Source: Burkholderiales bacterium (GTDB taxonomy: Bacteria > Pseudomonadota > Gammaproteobacteria > Burkholderiales > Casimicrobiaceae). From it: DNA of 64,000 nucleotides. Location: assembly GCA_025354165.1 (NCBI GenBank), contig JANXNI010000016.1, positions 62,001 through 126,000 on the forward strand, given 5' to 3'. Positions 27,795 through 36,163 of the stretch are shown piece after piece. The notes beneath the pieces were generated by a model, which saw nothing but the letters and a program-made list of their open reading frames with translations, ran no database searches and was not told the DNA's origin. Each line of letters begins with the position of its first letter. Positions within the stretch are counted from its first letter, which is position 1. The position numbers and the translations under genes are program-made.

Positions 27795-29674
27795 CGCTCT
27801 CTCCTATACGTGATCAGGGCCTCAATACGCGGCCCAATCGTCCCGACAATCCCCTTCGGAAACAAAAGCACCAATCCCAAAATCGTGAGTCCCAACGCAG
27901 CTCGCCAATACTCGGTGTTGCGCGCCAACGTATCCTGCAACCACGTAAACGCCGCCGCACCAACGATAGGCCCAACGAGCGTATTGATCCCGCCCAGGAG
28001 CACCATTACTAGTGCATCCACCGAGCGTGGAATCGCGAGCACTTCCGGCGAAACACTGCCTTTCGAAAACACGTACAACGCACCGGCAAAACCCGCCAAT
28101 GCGCCCGCAATCGTGAACACCGCCCACTGAAGTCGCACAGGCGACAGCCCAATCGCGCGCGCCTTCACCGGTGCGTCGCGCGCGGCACGCACGCTGTACC
28201 CGAGCGGCGTGTACACGAGCCAACTGCAAAACGCGAGGCCCACACCGCACACGGCAAACACCATCCAGTAAAAATTGTTGCGGTCGGTAAGCCACTCAGG
28301 TGGCCAGATTCCGACCAACCCATTGCTGCCGCCCGTCACCGCGTCCCACTGAAATACTACCGACCACGTTATCTGCGCAAACGCCAGCGTCAACATTGCC
28401 ATGTAGGTGCCCGACAAGCGCACGCTGAACCAGCCAAATAACAACGCCGCCCCACCCGCGAGCACGACCCCGCAGCCCATCGCCGTAACCAAACCCAGGC
28501 CCAACTTCACCGCTAGCGCCGCGCCATACGCGCCCAATCCGAAGTACGCCGCATGCCCGAACGAGCCCATGCCGCCCGGACCGATGATGAGGCCGAGGCT
28601 TGCCGCGAAGAGCGCGAACACCATCATGTCAATCGCCAGCACCAGCGCGTAGTCGCCAACGAACATTGGCAGCAGCGCCAGTGCTACGGCAAATGCGACG
28701 GTCAAAAGCAAGGCAATCCGCCCAGGTGCACGTACGATTGGACCGACCATCGCAGCGGATCGCGCGTGCGTCAAAGGCCTGCCAAACAAGCCATTCGGCT
28801 TAAACACCAACACCACCGCCATCACAATAAATTCTGCGACCAGCGTCAGTTTGCTGAATGCAAACTCGATGCCAAATAACGTCACCTCGCCAAGGCCAAT
28901 GCAGTAAGCCTTCACCAGCGAAATAATGATCGCCGCCACAAACGCGCCCGGCAAACTGCCTAGCCCGCCGACAACAACCACCACAAATACATCGGCGATG
29001 ATCGACAAATCCATCGCCAGATTCGCAGGCTCACGCGGCAACTGCAAAGCCCCACCAATACCCGCAAGAAAACTGCCGAGCGCGAACACGGCAGTGAATA
29101 AAAGTTTCTGATTCACGCCAAGCGCGTCGGTCATCTCACGATCCTGTGTGGCGGCGCGCAGTAGTAATCCGAATCGCGTTTTCTTGAGCAAAGCCGTGAG
29201 CGCAAACAGCATCACAACGCCAAGCACGATCAACAACAAATCGTAAGTAGGGAACGCCTTGCCAAAAATATCAAGCGCGCCCGTGAACCCCGGCGCACGT
29301 GGCCCAAGCAAATCCTCCGGCCCCCAGATGGCGAGCGCCGCATCCTTGATGATGAGCACTAGCGCGAACGTAGCGATGAGTTGCAGCAGTTCAGGTGCGT
29401 CGTAGATGCGGCGAAGAATCAAAAACTCGGCGAGCAACCCAACCACGGCAACGGCGAGTCCCGCCACCAGCACACCGCCCCAGAATCCCAACGCACCGCC
29501 CAGCGTTGTCGCCACCGTGTAAGCCACATAAACGCCCAGCATGTAGAGCGAGCCATGCGCAAAGTTCACGATGCGCGTCACGCCGAAAATCAGCGAGAGG
29601 CCAACGGCAACGAGGAAGAGTGAAGACGCGGACGCCAAACCGTTAAGGGTCTGGACAAGGAAAGAAGACAACAT
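27791..29674 (-). CDS. livHM: Fused LivH-LivM permease
   Basis: This 627-residue inner-membrane protein is a fusion of both permeases. The LivH half (residues 1 to about 290) opens LNGLASASSLFLVAVGLSLIFGVTRIVNFAHG and ends near GLFGRPL. The LivM half (about 310-627) has LGLIIGPGGMGSFGHAAYFGLGAYGAALA and GLSPVRLQWAVFTIAGALAGFAGAL. Such fusions are known in Burkholderiales. The gene sits directly after a 1.5-kb inserted unit that separates it from the substrate-binding protein gene. Confidence 0.95.
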   Translation of the reverse strand: MLSSFLVQTLNGLASASSLFLVAVGLSLIFGVTRIVNFAHGSLYMLGVYVAYTVATTLGGALGFWGGVLVAGLAVAVVGLLAEFLILRRIYDAPELLQLIATFALVLIIKDAALAIWGPEDLLGPRAPGFTGALDIFGKAFPTYDLLLIVLGVVMLFALTALLKKTRFGLLLRAATQDREMTDALGVNQKLLFTAVFALGSFLAGIGGALQLPREPANLAMDLSIIADVFVVVVVGGLGSLPGAFVAAIIISLVKAYCIGLGEVTLFGIEFAFSKLTLVAEFIVMAVVLVFKPNGLFGRPLTHARSAAMVGPIVRAPGRIALLLTVAFAVALALLPMFVGDYALVLAIDMMVFALFAASLGLIIGPGGMGSFGHAAYFGLGAYGAALAVKLGLGLVTAMGCGVVLAGGAALLFGWFSVRLSGTYMAMLTLAFAQITWSVVFQWDAVTGGSNGLVGIWPPEWLTDRNNFYWMVFAVCGVGLAFCSWLVYTPLGYSVRAARDAPVKARAIGLSPVRLQWAVFTIAGALAGFAGALYVFSKGSVSPEVLAIPRSVDALVMVLLGGINTLVGPIVGAAAFTWLQDTLARNTEYWRAALGLTILGLVLLFPKGIVGTIGPRIEALITYRRER

Positions 29675-29726
29675 CGCTTAACAATAGCCCAATGAGCAGT
29701 TTGTGGTTCACGCGAAGCACGAGTAG

Positions 29727-29765
29727 TCCCCTCTCCCCTTGCGGGAGAGGGGTAGGGTGAGGGGT
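29727..29765. repeat. REP-like element, CTCTCCC/GGGAGAG family (left end of unit)
   Basis: CCCTCTCCCCTTGCGGGAGAGGGG is followed by TAGGGTGAGGGG. It is oriented opposite to the copy at 31216-31250 and together with it bounds the DUF4145 unit. Confidence 0.8.
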
Positions 29766-29790
29766 TTGGTGGAATGAGCGGATTCGTCAA

Positions 29791-29993
29791 CCACCAGCGC
29801 GCTCATGCCGCGCGGGGCAGTAACTTTCTTTTGCGTCGCCAAAAGAAAGTCACCAAAGAAAAGGCGACCCCGACATTCGCCCTGATCCGAGATTTGAAAC
29901 GAAAACGTCGCGCGGTCCGAAACTCGCTACGCTCAAACAACGGACCGCTTCATCGACGTTTTCACTCCAAATCTCGGGGGCGAATGAACGGGG
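29791..29993. repeat. Left 203-bp inverted-repeat arm
   Basis: It starts CCACCAGCGCGCTCATGCCG and ends CGAATGAACGGGG. Inside are a hairpin ACTTTCTTTTG/CAAAAGAAAGT with a six-base loop, and a long palindrome from CATTCGCC to GGCGAATG enclosing GCGGTCCG/CGGACCGC. The arm can be translated as a short Arg-rich frame in many copies, but that frame looks incidental. Confidence 0.88.
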
Positions 29994-30066
29994 GCCCGGC
30001 GACCCAATTTGCCATCGCGAAACCCGGTTGTGAGGCACGCGGAATCACAAGGCAGGCGCAAAGACG

Positions 30067-30792
30067 CTACTTTCGCACCGGACCCTTTGCCGCAATGATC
30101 TCTGCCGTCTTAACCCGAAGTGCTTTGCGGTATCCAACAAAAAAATCGTCCAACACTTCCTCAAGGATATCGAGCGCGTCGAATACGTCGGCTTGACTAA
30201 TTCCGGACGTATGACTTCCTGCGTTACCGAGGCACTTCACCGCCAGCATTGACTCGCGAGAAGCCGCGTGCTCACCAGTTAGCAGATTGATTCGCGCCTC
30301 CAAAGTCAAAAAGCCTCCGGACGGTGTGTGTTTCTGCACGCTCAAAGCATCCAGCATGAATTCGGCGGCGATCCGTATGTGCTGTCCTGCGGCGCCTGGG
30401 TCGCCCCAAGCGCTCGTAAAGGCCCGCTCCAGCTCAGCGCGCGCATTCCCCGGACACTCCTTAGGAATCGATATAAGAGCGGGGGAGGGTTTGACGTGCT
30501 TTGGCTGAAACAAGGTCTCAATTCTGTGGCCCGAACTTTCATCCGGTACGACGTCACTGAAACCGGTTCCTGAGACGCAGGTCGCGAGTCGACACTCATC
30601 GTTGCTACAGCGCATCATCGCAGTGAAATAAAGTGCTGGAATTTCGATTTCACGAACAGGCACTCCGTCATCTGCGGACTGAAATTTGCCCTTGATGTGA
30701 TTCAGTTGGCCAGCTGAACACTTTGGGCAAAGCCAACCCGTCTCGCGGCCCGGTGAAATCCAAGCGGTGATCAACGTGCGATTCACAGGCAT
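30067..30792 (-). CDS. DUF4145 domain protein with N-terminal zinc-binding cysteines
   Basis: The start was set at 30792 (MPVNRTLITAWIS), giving 241 residues; the longer frame from 30846 is also open. The N-terminal part has a CxxC pair (WLCPKCSAG) and a second pair (RCSNDECR), likely a zinc site. The C-terminal part has the DUF4145 pattern: RIAAEFMLDALSV, LEARINLL, MLAVKCLGNAGSHTS and DALDILEEVLDDFFVGY. The domain is also found attached to restriction-type proteins, but its activity is not established. It is the sole gene inside the inverted-repeat unit and is on the same strand as the liv genes. Confidence 0.75.
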   Translation of the reverse strand: MPVNRTLITAWISPGRETGWLCPKCSAGQLNHIKGKFQSADDGVPVREIEIPALYFTAMMRCSNDECRLATCVSGTGFSDVVPDESSGHRIETLFQPKHVKPSPALISIPKECPGNARAELERAFTSAWGDPGAAGQHIRIAAEFMLDALSVQKHTPSGGFLTLEARINLLTGEHAASRESMLAVKCLGNAGSHTSGISQADVFDALDILEEVLDDFFVGYRKALRVKTAEIIAAKGPVRK

Positions 30793-30988
30793 AACGTATC
30801 TAGAGATTGCGGCGTGGGCGAAATATAGACGGTAACACGGCCACAACCTTAAGCAGAGGTGAGTCTCGTCAAAGAACTAATCGCGCACATGACGAAAATC
30901 GTTGTCGATGTAGCAGGCGTAGCCCGGATGCTTGCATCCGGGTTCCCGTCACCCGATCGCGTAGCGTCAAGTATTCGTTCGACGGGGT

Positions 30989-31191
30989 CCCCGTTCATTC
31001 GCCCCCGAGATTTGGAGTGAAAACGTCGATGAAGCGGTCCGTTGTTTGAGCGCAGCGAGTTTCGGACCGCGCGACGTTTTCGCTTCAAATCTCGGATTAG
31101 GGCGAATGTCGGGGTCGCCTCTTCTTTGGTGACTTTCTTCTGGCGACGCAGAAGAAAGTTACTGCCCCGCGCGGCATGAGCGCGCTGGTGG
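30989..31191. repeat. Right 203-bp inverted-repeat arm
   Basis: This is the reverse complement of 29791-29993 with six differences. Two of these are a matched T/A to C/G change in the same hairpin stem (ACTTTCTTCTG/CAGAAGAAAGT), so the stem is kept. The frame at 30849-31208 lies over this arm and is not considered a gene. Confidence 0.88.
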
Positions 31192-31215
31192 CATACGCAC
31201 CATCTCATTCCACGA

Positions 31216-31250
31216 GCCCCCTCACCCTCTCCCGCAAGGGGCGAGGGGAC
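31216..31250. repeat. REP-like element, CTCTCCC/GGGAGAG family (right end of unit)
   Basis: The sequence is CCCCCTCACC followed by CTCTCCCGCAAGGGGCGAGGGG, the reverse orientation of the copy at 29727. It lies 27 bp from the stop of the substrate-binding protein gene. Confidence 0.8.
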
Positions 31251-31277
31251 AAGCCTCAGCGGCGACTGCGCGAGAGC

Positions 31278-32468
31278 TTACTGTGGTCGCAACCGCTTGA
31301 TTTCCTCATCCGTCGGCTGTACGTCGTTCCCATCCACATAACGCCAAGCCGTCATCACGCCCTTGCCATCCTTCTGAGCCAGACGACCGACATAAGCCCC
31401 CATCGTCGACTGATTGTCCTGAGCCCGCCACGTGATCTTGCCGAACGGCGAATCGACGACCAGACCCTTCATCGCCTCCTGCATCTTGGCCACATCCGTC
31501 GAACCTGATTTCTTAAGCATTGCAGCAATAGATTTCATCGTGGAATAACCCACTACCGACCCCAAACGCGGATGATCGTTGTACTTCGCGAGATAGGCTT
31601 CACGGAACGCTTTGTGTTCCGGCGTGTTGATTTGCTCCCACGGATAGCCAGTCACCAGCCAGCCAGCGGGCGTTTCGTCTTTCAGGGTATCGAGGTATTC
31701 CGGCTCACCAGAGAGCAAACTCACCACCGGGCGATCTTTGAACAGGCCGCGCGTATTGCCTTCGCGCACAAATTTTTGTAGATCAGCGCCGAAGGTCACG
31801 TTAAAAATGGCGTCGACTTTGGCGTCAATCAGCGCCTGCGCCACCGCACCCGCGTCGATCTTGCCCAGCGGAGCGGCTTGCTCCACGAACTCAACGCCGC
31901 CAGACGGCTGCGCCGAGATCAAAAGCTTTTTGAACGACGCGGCAGCGGACTGGCCGTATTCGTAGTTCGGGTACACGATGCCCCAGCGCTTTTTGTTGAG
32001 CTTTGCGGCTTCGGGCACGAGCATGGTGGTCTGCATGTACGTCGACGCGCGCAGGCGGTAGGTGTACGCGTTACCGTTGCCCCAGGTCACTTTATCGGAC
32101 AGCGGTTCGCTGGCGATGAACAGCACTTTGCGCTGCTTGGCAAAATCGCCAACTGCGAGGCCAATGTTCGAAAGGAACGTTCCGGAAATCAGCGCGACTT
32201 TTTCACGCGACACGAGCTCTTCAGCCACGCGTACGGCGTCACCCGCATTCGCGTTGTCGTCGCGAAAAACCGTTTCCAGCTTCTTACCGCCGATGCCGCC
32301 CGCTTTGTTAATTTCGTCCTGAGCAAGCTCCCACCCCTTTTTATAGGGCTCCAGGAAAGCCGTTTGGGCCTTATAGCTATTGATTTCGCCAATTTTGATG
32401 GTCGCTTGCGCGAAACTCGCGCTGACGGCGAGGGCGGAAATTGATGCGGCAAGGAGGGAGCGGTTCAT
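31278..32468 (-). CDS. livJ: Branched-chain amino-acid ABC transporter substrate-binding protein
   Basis: This 396-residue periplasmic protein has a signal peptide (MNRSLLAASISALAVSASFAQA) and starts at 32468, where AGGAAC precedes the ATG by six bases. The longer frame begins in non-coding sequence. The mature part is a LivJ-type type I binding fold: IKIGEINSYKAQTAFLEPYKKGWELAQDEIN, GGIGGKKLETVFRDDNANAGDAVRVAEELV, YPNYEYGQSAAASFK. It is co-oriented with livHM-livG-livF, but the 1.5-kb unit lies between. The fold is sure; the exact ligand is not. Confidence 0.92.
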   Translation of the reverse strand: MNRSLLAASISALAVSASFAQATIKIGEINSYKAQTAFLEPYKKGWELAQDEINKAGGIGGKKLETVFRDDNANAGDAVRVAEELVSREKVALISGTFLSNIGLAVGDFAKQRKVLFIASEPLSDKVTWGNGNAYTYRLRASTYMQTTMLVPEAAKLNKKRWGIVYPNYEYGQSAAASFKKLLISAQPSGGVEFVEQAAPLGKIDAGAVAQALIDAKVDAIFNVTFGADLQKFVREGNTRGLFKDRPVVSLLSGEPEYLDTLKDETPAGWLVTGYPWEQINTPEHKAFREAYLAKYNDHPRLGSVVGYSTMKSIAAMLKKSGSTDVAKMQEAMKGLVVDSPFGKITWRAQDNQSTMGAYVGRLAQKDGKGVMTAWRYVDGNDVQPTDEEIKRLRPQ

Positions 32469-32620
32469 TGATGTTCCTGTAGGCTGGATGGCCCAGAAGG
32501 TGGGCGCGTCGATAACGCTGCATCTACCATTACGTTTACACGCAATTGGTGCAGCGCGGCAATGTACCGCATTCGCCAAAAGTGCGAGAAAATACGAAAC
32601 TAATTCATATAGGGGTTCCG

Positions 32621-33148
32621 ATGAAGTTGGCACTCAAAATTCTCAAATATCTGGTGGGACTCGTCGTGTTGCTACTTGCAATCGGTTTTCTGCTGCCCAG
32701 CACTTATTCGGCGCAACGCAGCGTGACAATGAACGCACCAGCCGAGAAGGTATTTCCGCTGATCGCCAACCAGAAGGAATGGAAGCGCTGGAGCGTGTGG
32801 AATCAGCGTGATCCGAACATGGAGCTGAGCTACTCGGGGCCAGAGGCTGCGGCAGGCGCAAAATGGGTATGGAAGAGCAAATCAGAAGGCAATGGCGGTA
32901 TGGAATGGTCTGCAGTTGAGCAGAACAAACGCGTTGGCTACATCCTGACGATGGAAGGAATGAAACCGGCGACGGGGGATCTCTTGATCGTGCCGGAAGG
33001 TACGGGCAGCAAAGTCACCTGGACCATCAACGGCGACGGCGGCATGAACCCGATGTTCCGCTGGTTCGGCCTGTTTATGGACAAAATGATTGGCCCGGAT
33101 TTTGAATCTGGGCTGAAGAACCTTAAGAAATTGGCGGAGGCCGCATGA
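32621..33148 (+). CDS. SRPBCC (START-like) protein with N-terminal membrane helix
   Basis: The start at 32621 follows AGGGG by five bases. The 175-residue protein begins with a single membrane helix (residues 4-22, LALKILKYLVGLVVLLLAIGF), then a polyketide-cyclase/SRPBCC fold: RSVTMNAPAEKVFPLIANQKEWKRWSVWNQRDPNM, ending GPDFESGLKNLKKLAEAA. Its last codons overlap the start of the myo-inositol oxygenase gene in an ATGA, so translation is coupled. The bound ligand is unknown. A hydrophobic-ligand or lipid carrier is the usual role of the fold. Confidence 0.85.
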   Translation: MKLALKILKYLVGLVVLLLAIGFLLPSTYSAQRSVTMNAPAEKVFPLIANQKEWKRWSVWNQRDPNMELSYSGPEAAAGAKWVWKSKSEGNGGMEWSAVEQNKRVGYILTMEGMKPATGDLLIVPEGTGSKVTWTINGDGGMNPMFRWFGLFMDKMIGPDFESGLKNLKKLAEAA

Positions 33149-33948
33149 TGATCGTTGCTGAAGAAAAGAAAACTGCGTATCGCGATTACGCTGCGCCGCA
33201 ACGCACCGATGCGGTGGACACCGTGCGCGAGTTTTATCGTCTGAATCATCAAAATCAGACCCATGATTTCGTACTCAAGAAAAAGGCCGAGTACCTCGGC
33301 TTCAATCGCACCACGATGACGCCGTGGGCTGCGCTTGATTTTCTGAACTCGCTGGTCGACGACAGTGACCCAGATATCGCGCTGCCGCAGATCGATCACC
33401 TGATTCAAACGGCTGAGGCGATGCGCGCCAACAACGAGCCCGAGTGGATGGTGCTCACGGGATTCATCCACGATCTCGGCAAAGTGCTTTGTCTCTTCGG
33501 CGAGCCGCAATGGGCGGTCGTCGGCGACACCTTCGTCACCGGCTGCGCTTATTCTCCGAAGAACGTGTATTCCGAGTTTTTCGCTTTGAACCCGGATTCG
33601 CAGCGCCCTGAATTGCAAACCAAACTCGGCGTCTACAGCGAAAAGTGCGGACTCGAAAAAGTCCACATGAGCTGGGGCCACGACGAGTATCTGTATCACA
33701 TGATGCAGCCGTATCTGCCGCTGCCCGCGCTGTACATGATTCGCTTCCACAGCTTTTATGCGTGGCATCGCGAGAACGAGTATCAACACCTGTGCAACGC
33801 GCAGGACGACGAGATGAAGTCGTGGGTGCAGCGCTTTAATCCGTATGATTTGTATTCCAAGAATCCGAATCGACCGAAGCTCGCCGATGTAAAGCCTTTT
33901 TACGAGGATTTGCTGGCGAAATACTTGCCCGCGACATTGGCGTTTTAA
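33145..33948 (+). CDS. MIOX: Myo-inositol oxygenase
   Basis: MIOX cleaves myo-inositol with O2 to D-glucuronate using a di-iron site, in the cytosol. This 267-residue protein resembles the animal and plant enzyme along its length. All six expected iron ligands can be placed: H85 (LPQIDHLIQTAE), H109 and D110 (FIHDLGK), H179 (SWGHDEYLY), H202 (MIRFHSFYAWH) and D235 (FNPYDLYSK). GEPQWAVVGDTF is also kept. Bacterial members are uncommon. It is coupled to the SRPBCC gene; no iol or uronate genes are in view, so the fate of glucuronate is not shown. The long minus-strand frame over it is antisense. Confidence 0.93.
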   Translation: MMIVAEEKKTAYRDYAAPQRTDAVDTVREFYRLNHQNQTHDFVLKKKAEYLGFNRTTMTPWAALDFLNSLVDDSDPDIALPQIDHLIQTAEAMRANNEPEWMVLTGFIHDLGKVLCLFGEPQWAVVGDTFVTGCAYSPKNVYSEFFALNPDSQRPELQTKLGVYSEKCGLEKVHMSWGHDEYLYHMMQPYLPLPALYMIRFHSFYAWHRENEYQHLCNAQDDEMKSWVQRFNPYDLYSKNPNRPKLADVKPFYEDLLAKYLPATLAF

Positions 33949-34321
33949 CCCTACAGCTTTTTTGTTTAACCTTTTCTGCATGCGGTCTGGCCGGGCATTT
34001 TGGCCTTAGTTGATATCTTTATTAATATCAATCTAGCCCCAATGCAAGCTTGGTTTCATGAGAAAGCTGATTGGTGTTTCTCCCGTCTGCGCCGGCGGAA
34101 TCGCCTGTAGCAAAAAGACACATGCGAACTCCCCGCGCAGCGCCGGGTTCGAGAATTGCATCAACGCGCAGCCATGTGAACATCCGGATGACTTAGACTG
34201 CATCCACGACTGCATCTGCGTACGTTTGTAGATGCAGCCGACGGAGACCCTGCACGCATCCAGCGACGTAGTTAGTTTTTCAGTCGGATGTCTGTAGCGG
34301 CCTCTACTAAAAGGAGGCAAC
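33949..34321. other. Intergenic region with a 116-bp element
   Basis: It contains copy 3 of the 116-bp element, then about 250 bp with no recognised gene. A 95-codon minus-strand frame at 34033-34320 has no supporting features. AAGGAGG just before 34322 is the ribosome-binding site of the next gene. Confidence 0.5.
33954..34069. repeat. 116-bp palindromic intergenic element, copy 3
   Basis: It starts CAGCTTTTTTGTTTAACC and ends GGTTTCATGAGAAAGCTG. The centre has TTGATATC-TTTATTAA-GATATCAA-like symmetry, and CTAGCCCC forms the right inner arm. The left inner arm is altered. It lies five bases after the MIOX stop codon. Confidence 0.82.
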
Positions 34322-36163
34322 TTGCAGCGTACGGATATTTCAAATCCGACCTATTTCCACAAGGTCGTAGATTGTCAATGGGCCTGTCCGGCTCACACCC
34401 CCGTCCCCGAATACATTCGCCTGATCGCGCAGGGTCGCTACAGCGACGCCTACATGATCAACTGGACGTCGAATGTGTTCCCCGGAATTCTTGGCCGAAC
34501 CTGTGATCGCCCGTGCGAACCGGCCTGCCGGCGGGGCCGCGTGGAAGAGAACAACGGAGCCGATCCCGAACCGGTCGCGATTTGTCGTCTGAAGCGCGTC
34601 GCGGCGGACATGAAAGACGACGTCAAAAATCGAATGCCGTCGCTGTCGCCGAAGAATGGTAAGCGCGTCGCCTGTATCGGCGCTGGGCCAGCGTCGTTGA
34701 CCGTTGCGCGCGACCTCGCGCCGCTTGGCTACGACGTGACCGTGTTCGATGGCGAAGCCAAAGCGGGTGGCTTCATCCGGACGCAGATTCCGCGTTTTCG
34801 TTTGCCGGAATCGGTGATCGACGAAGAGACGGGTTACATCCTCGATCTCGGCGTGACGTTCAAAAGTGGGCAACGCATTGATTCGATGAATGGCCTGCTG
34901 GCCGAAAACTACGACGCCGTGTTCGTCGGTTGCGGTGCGCCGCGTGGACGCGATCTGGTGCTTCCAGGTCGTAAAGAAGCCGCAGCAAATATTCACATCG
35001 GCATCGACTGGTTAGCTTCCGTTTCCTTCGGTCACATCACCAAAATCGGCAGTCGCGTGATCGTGCTCGGCGGAGGCAACACGGCGATGGATTGTTGCCG
35101 CTCGTCTCGCCGTCTCGGTGGCGATGAAGTGAAAGTGATCGTGCGCAGCGGCTTCGAGGAAATGAAGGCCTCGCCGTGGGAAAAAGAAGACGCGATGCAC
35201 GAAGGCATCCCGATCATGAATTTTCATGTTCCTAAAGCTTTCATTCACGAGAACGGCAAGCTCACTGGCATGACCTTCGAGATCGTGAAGGCGATTTACG
35301 ATGACAAGGGCCATCGTTCGCTGGTTCCGACCGGTGAGCCGGATGCGTTGATTGAATGTGATGACGTGCTCGTCGCCGTAGGCCAGGAAAACGCATTCCC
35401 GTGGATCGAAGCCGATTGCGGCATCGAGTTCGACAAGTGGGGCTTGCCAACGCTTGGCAAGGAAACTCATCAGTCCACCGTGCCCAACGTCTTCTTCGGC
35501 GGCGACGCCGCGTTCGGCCCGAAAAACATCATCACCGCCGTCGCGCACGGGCACGAAGCCGCCGTGTCGATTGACCGATTTCTGAACGGCGAGGATATTC
35601 ATCAGCGCCCCGATCCACTGACCAATCTGATGTCGCAGAAGATGGGCATTCACGAATGGAGCTACGACAACGATACGTCGAACGATTTACGCTTCAAGGT
35701 GCCGTGGGCCAAGGCCGAGATTGCGCTGGCCAGCATCAAGGTTGAGGTGGAACTCGGCTTTGATGTCGCGACCGCGTTCAAGGAGGCCCATCGGTGTCTG
35801 AACTGCGACGTGCAGACGGTGTTCACCGAGTCCGCCTGCATCGAATGCGACGCCTGTGTTGACATTTGTCCGATGGACTGCATCACCTTCACCGTGAATG
35901 GTGAAGAAAGCGATTTGCGCGAACGGCTGCAAGCGCCGGCGCACAATAAGGATCAGGCGCTCTATGTGTCGGCCGAGTTAAAAACCGGGCACATCATGGC
36001 AAAGGATGAAGACGTGTGTCTGCATTGCGGACTCTGCGCCGAACGCTGCCCGACAGGCGCATGGGACATGCAGAAGTTCCTGCTGAACACGACCAAAGCG
36101 GGATCATCGTGCCGTGACGGCGCACAGGTGAAAATCAAAGTGGCTGACGAGGTAGTCGCATGA
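34322..36163 (+). CDS. GltD-like FAD oxidoreductase fused to a 2x[4Fe-4S] ferredoxin domain
   Basis: This 613-residue protein starts with TTG at 34322, preceded by AAGGAGG. The N-terminus is the GltD-type Fe-S region (DCQWACPAHTPVPEY, RTCDRPCEPACRRGRVEE). Next come FAD- and NAD(P)-binding Rossmann domains (CIGAGPASLTVARDLAPLGYDV at about 120, VIVLGGGNTAMDCCRSSRR at about 245). The C-terminus carries two ferredoxin clusters (CIECDACVDICPMDC near 506 and CLHCGLCAERCPTGA near 566). It is the first gene of a three-gene operon with 2-oxoacid:acceptor oxidoreductase subunits (ATGA overlaps). It probably links that enzyme's electrons to NAD(P). Confidence 0.9.
   Translation: MQRTDISNPTYFHKVVDCQWACPAHTPVPEYIRLIAQGRYSDAYMINWTSNVFPGILGRTCDRPCEPACRRGRVEENNGADPEPVAICRLKRVAADMKDDVKNRMPSLSPKNGKRVACIGAGPASLTVARDLAPLGYDVTVFDGEAKAGGFIRTQIPRFRLPESVIDEETGYILDLGVTFKSGQRIDSMNGLLAENYDAVFVGCGAPRGRDLVLPGRKEAAANIHIGIDWLASVSFGHITKIGSRVIVLGGGNTAMDCCRSSRRLGGDEVKVIVRSGFEEMKASPWEKEDAMHEGIPIMNFHVPKAFIHENGKLTGMTFEIVKAIYDDKGHRSLVPTGEPDALIECDDVLVAVGQENAFPWIEADCGIEFDKWGLPTLGKETHQSTVPNVFFGGDAAFGPKNIITAVAHGHEAAVSIDRFLNGEDIHQRPDPLTNLMSQKMGIHEWSYDNDTSNDLRFKVPWAKAEIALASIKVEVELGFDVATAFKEAHRCLNCDVQTVFTESACIECDACVDICPMDCITFTVNGEESDLRERLQAPAHNKDQALYVSAELKTGHIMAKDEDVCLHCGLCAERCPTGAWDMQKFLLNTTKAGSSCRDGAQVKIKVADEVVA

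Larger units (their letters stand above)
29727..31250. mobile_element. 1.5-kb unit with nested inverted-repeat ends around a DUF4145 gene
   Basis: The unit lies between the substrate-binding protein gene and livHM. Each end carries, from the outside in, a CTCTCCC-type hairpin, a shared GTGGAATGAG, and a 203-bp arm (29791-29993 and 30989-31191). The two ends are in opposite orientation, and the 203-bp arms differ at only six positions. No transposase is encoded. Mobilisation is inferred from structure and from the interruption of an otherwise co-oriented operon; target duplications were not found. Confidence 0.55.

Noticed and set aside
29774-30196. Plus-strand frame of 140 codons, starting HQRAHAARGSNFLL-like
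   Set aside because: It lies over the left 203-bp repeat arm and a near-identical frame lies over the right arm. The translation follows the palindromes, so it is taken as a repeat-derived spurious frame.
30849-31208. Minus-strand frame of 119 codons
   Set aside because: It is the counterpart over the right repeat arm; same reason.
32938-33981. Minus-strand frame of 347 codons
   Set aside because: It is antisense to the myo-inositol oxygenase gene, which has all catalytic ligands; the minus frame is a by-product of codon bias.
34033-34320. Minus-strand frame of 95 codons upstream of the GltD-like gene
   Set aside because: No ribosome-binding site, family resemblance or hydrophobic pattern; it partly overlaps a 116-bp element.
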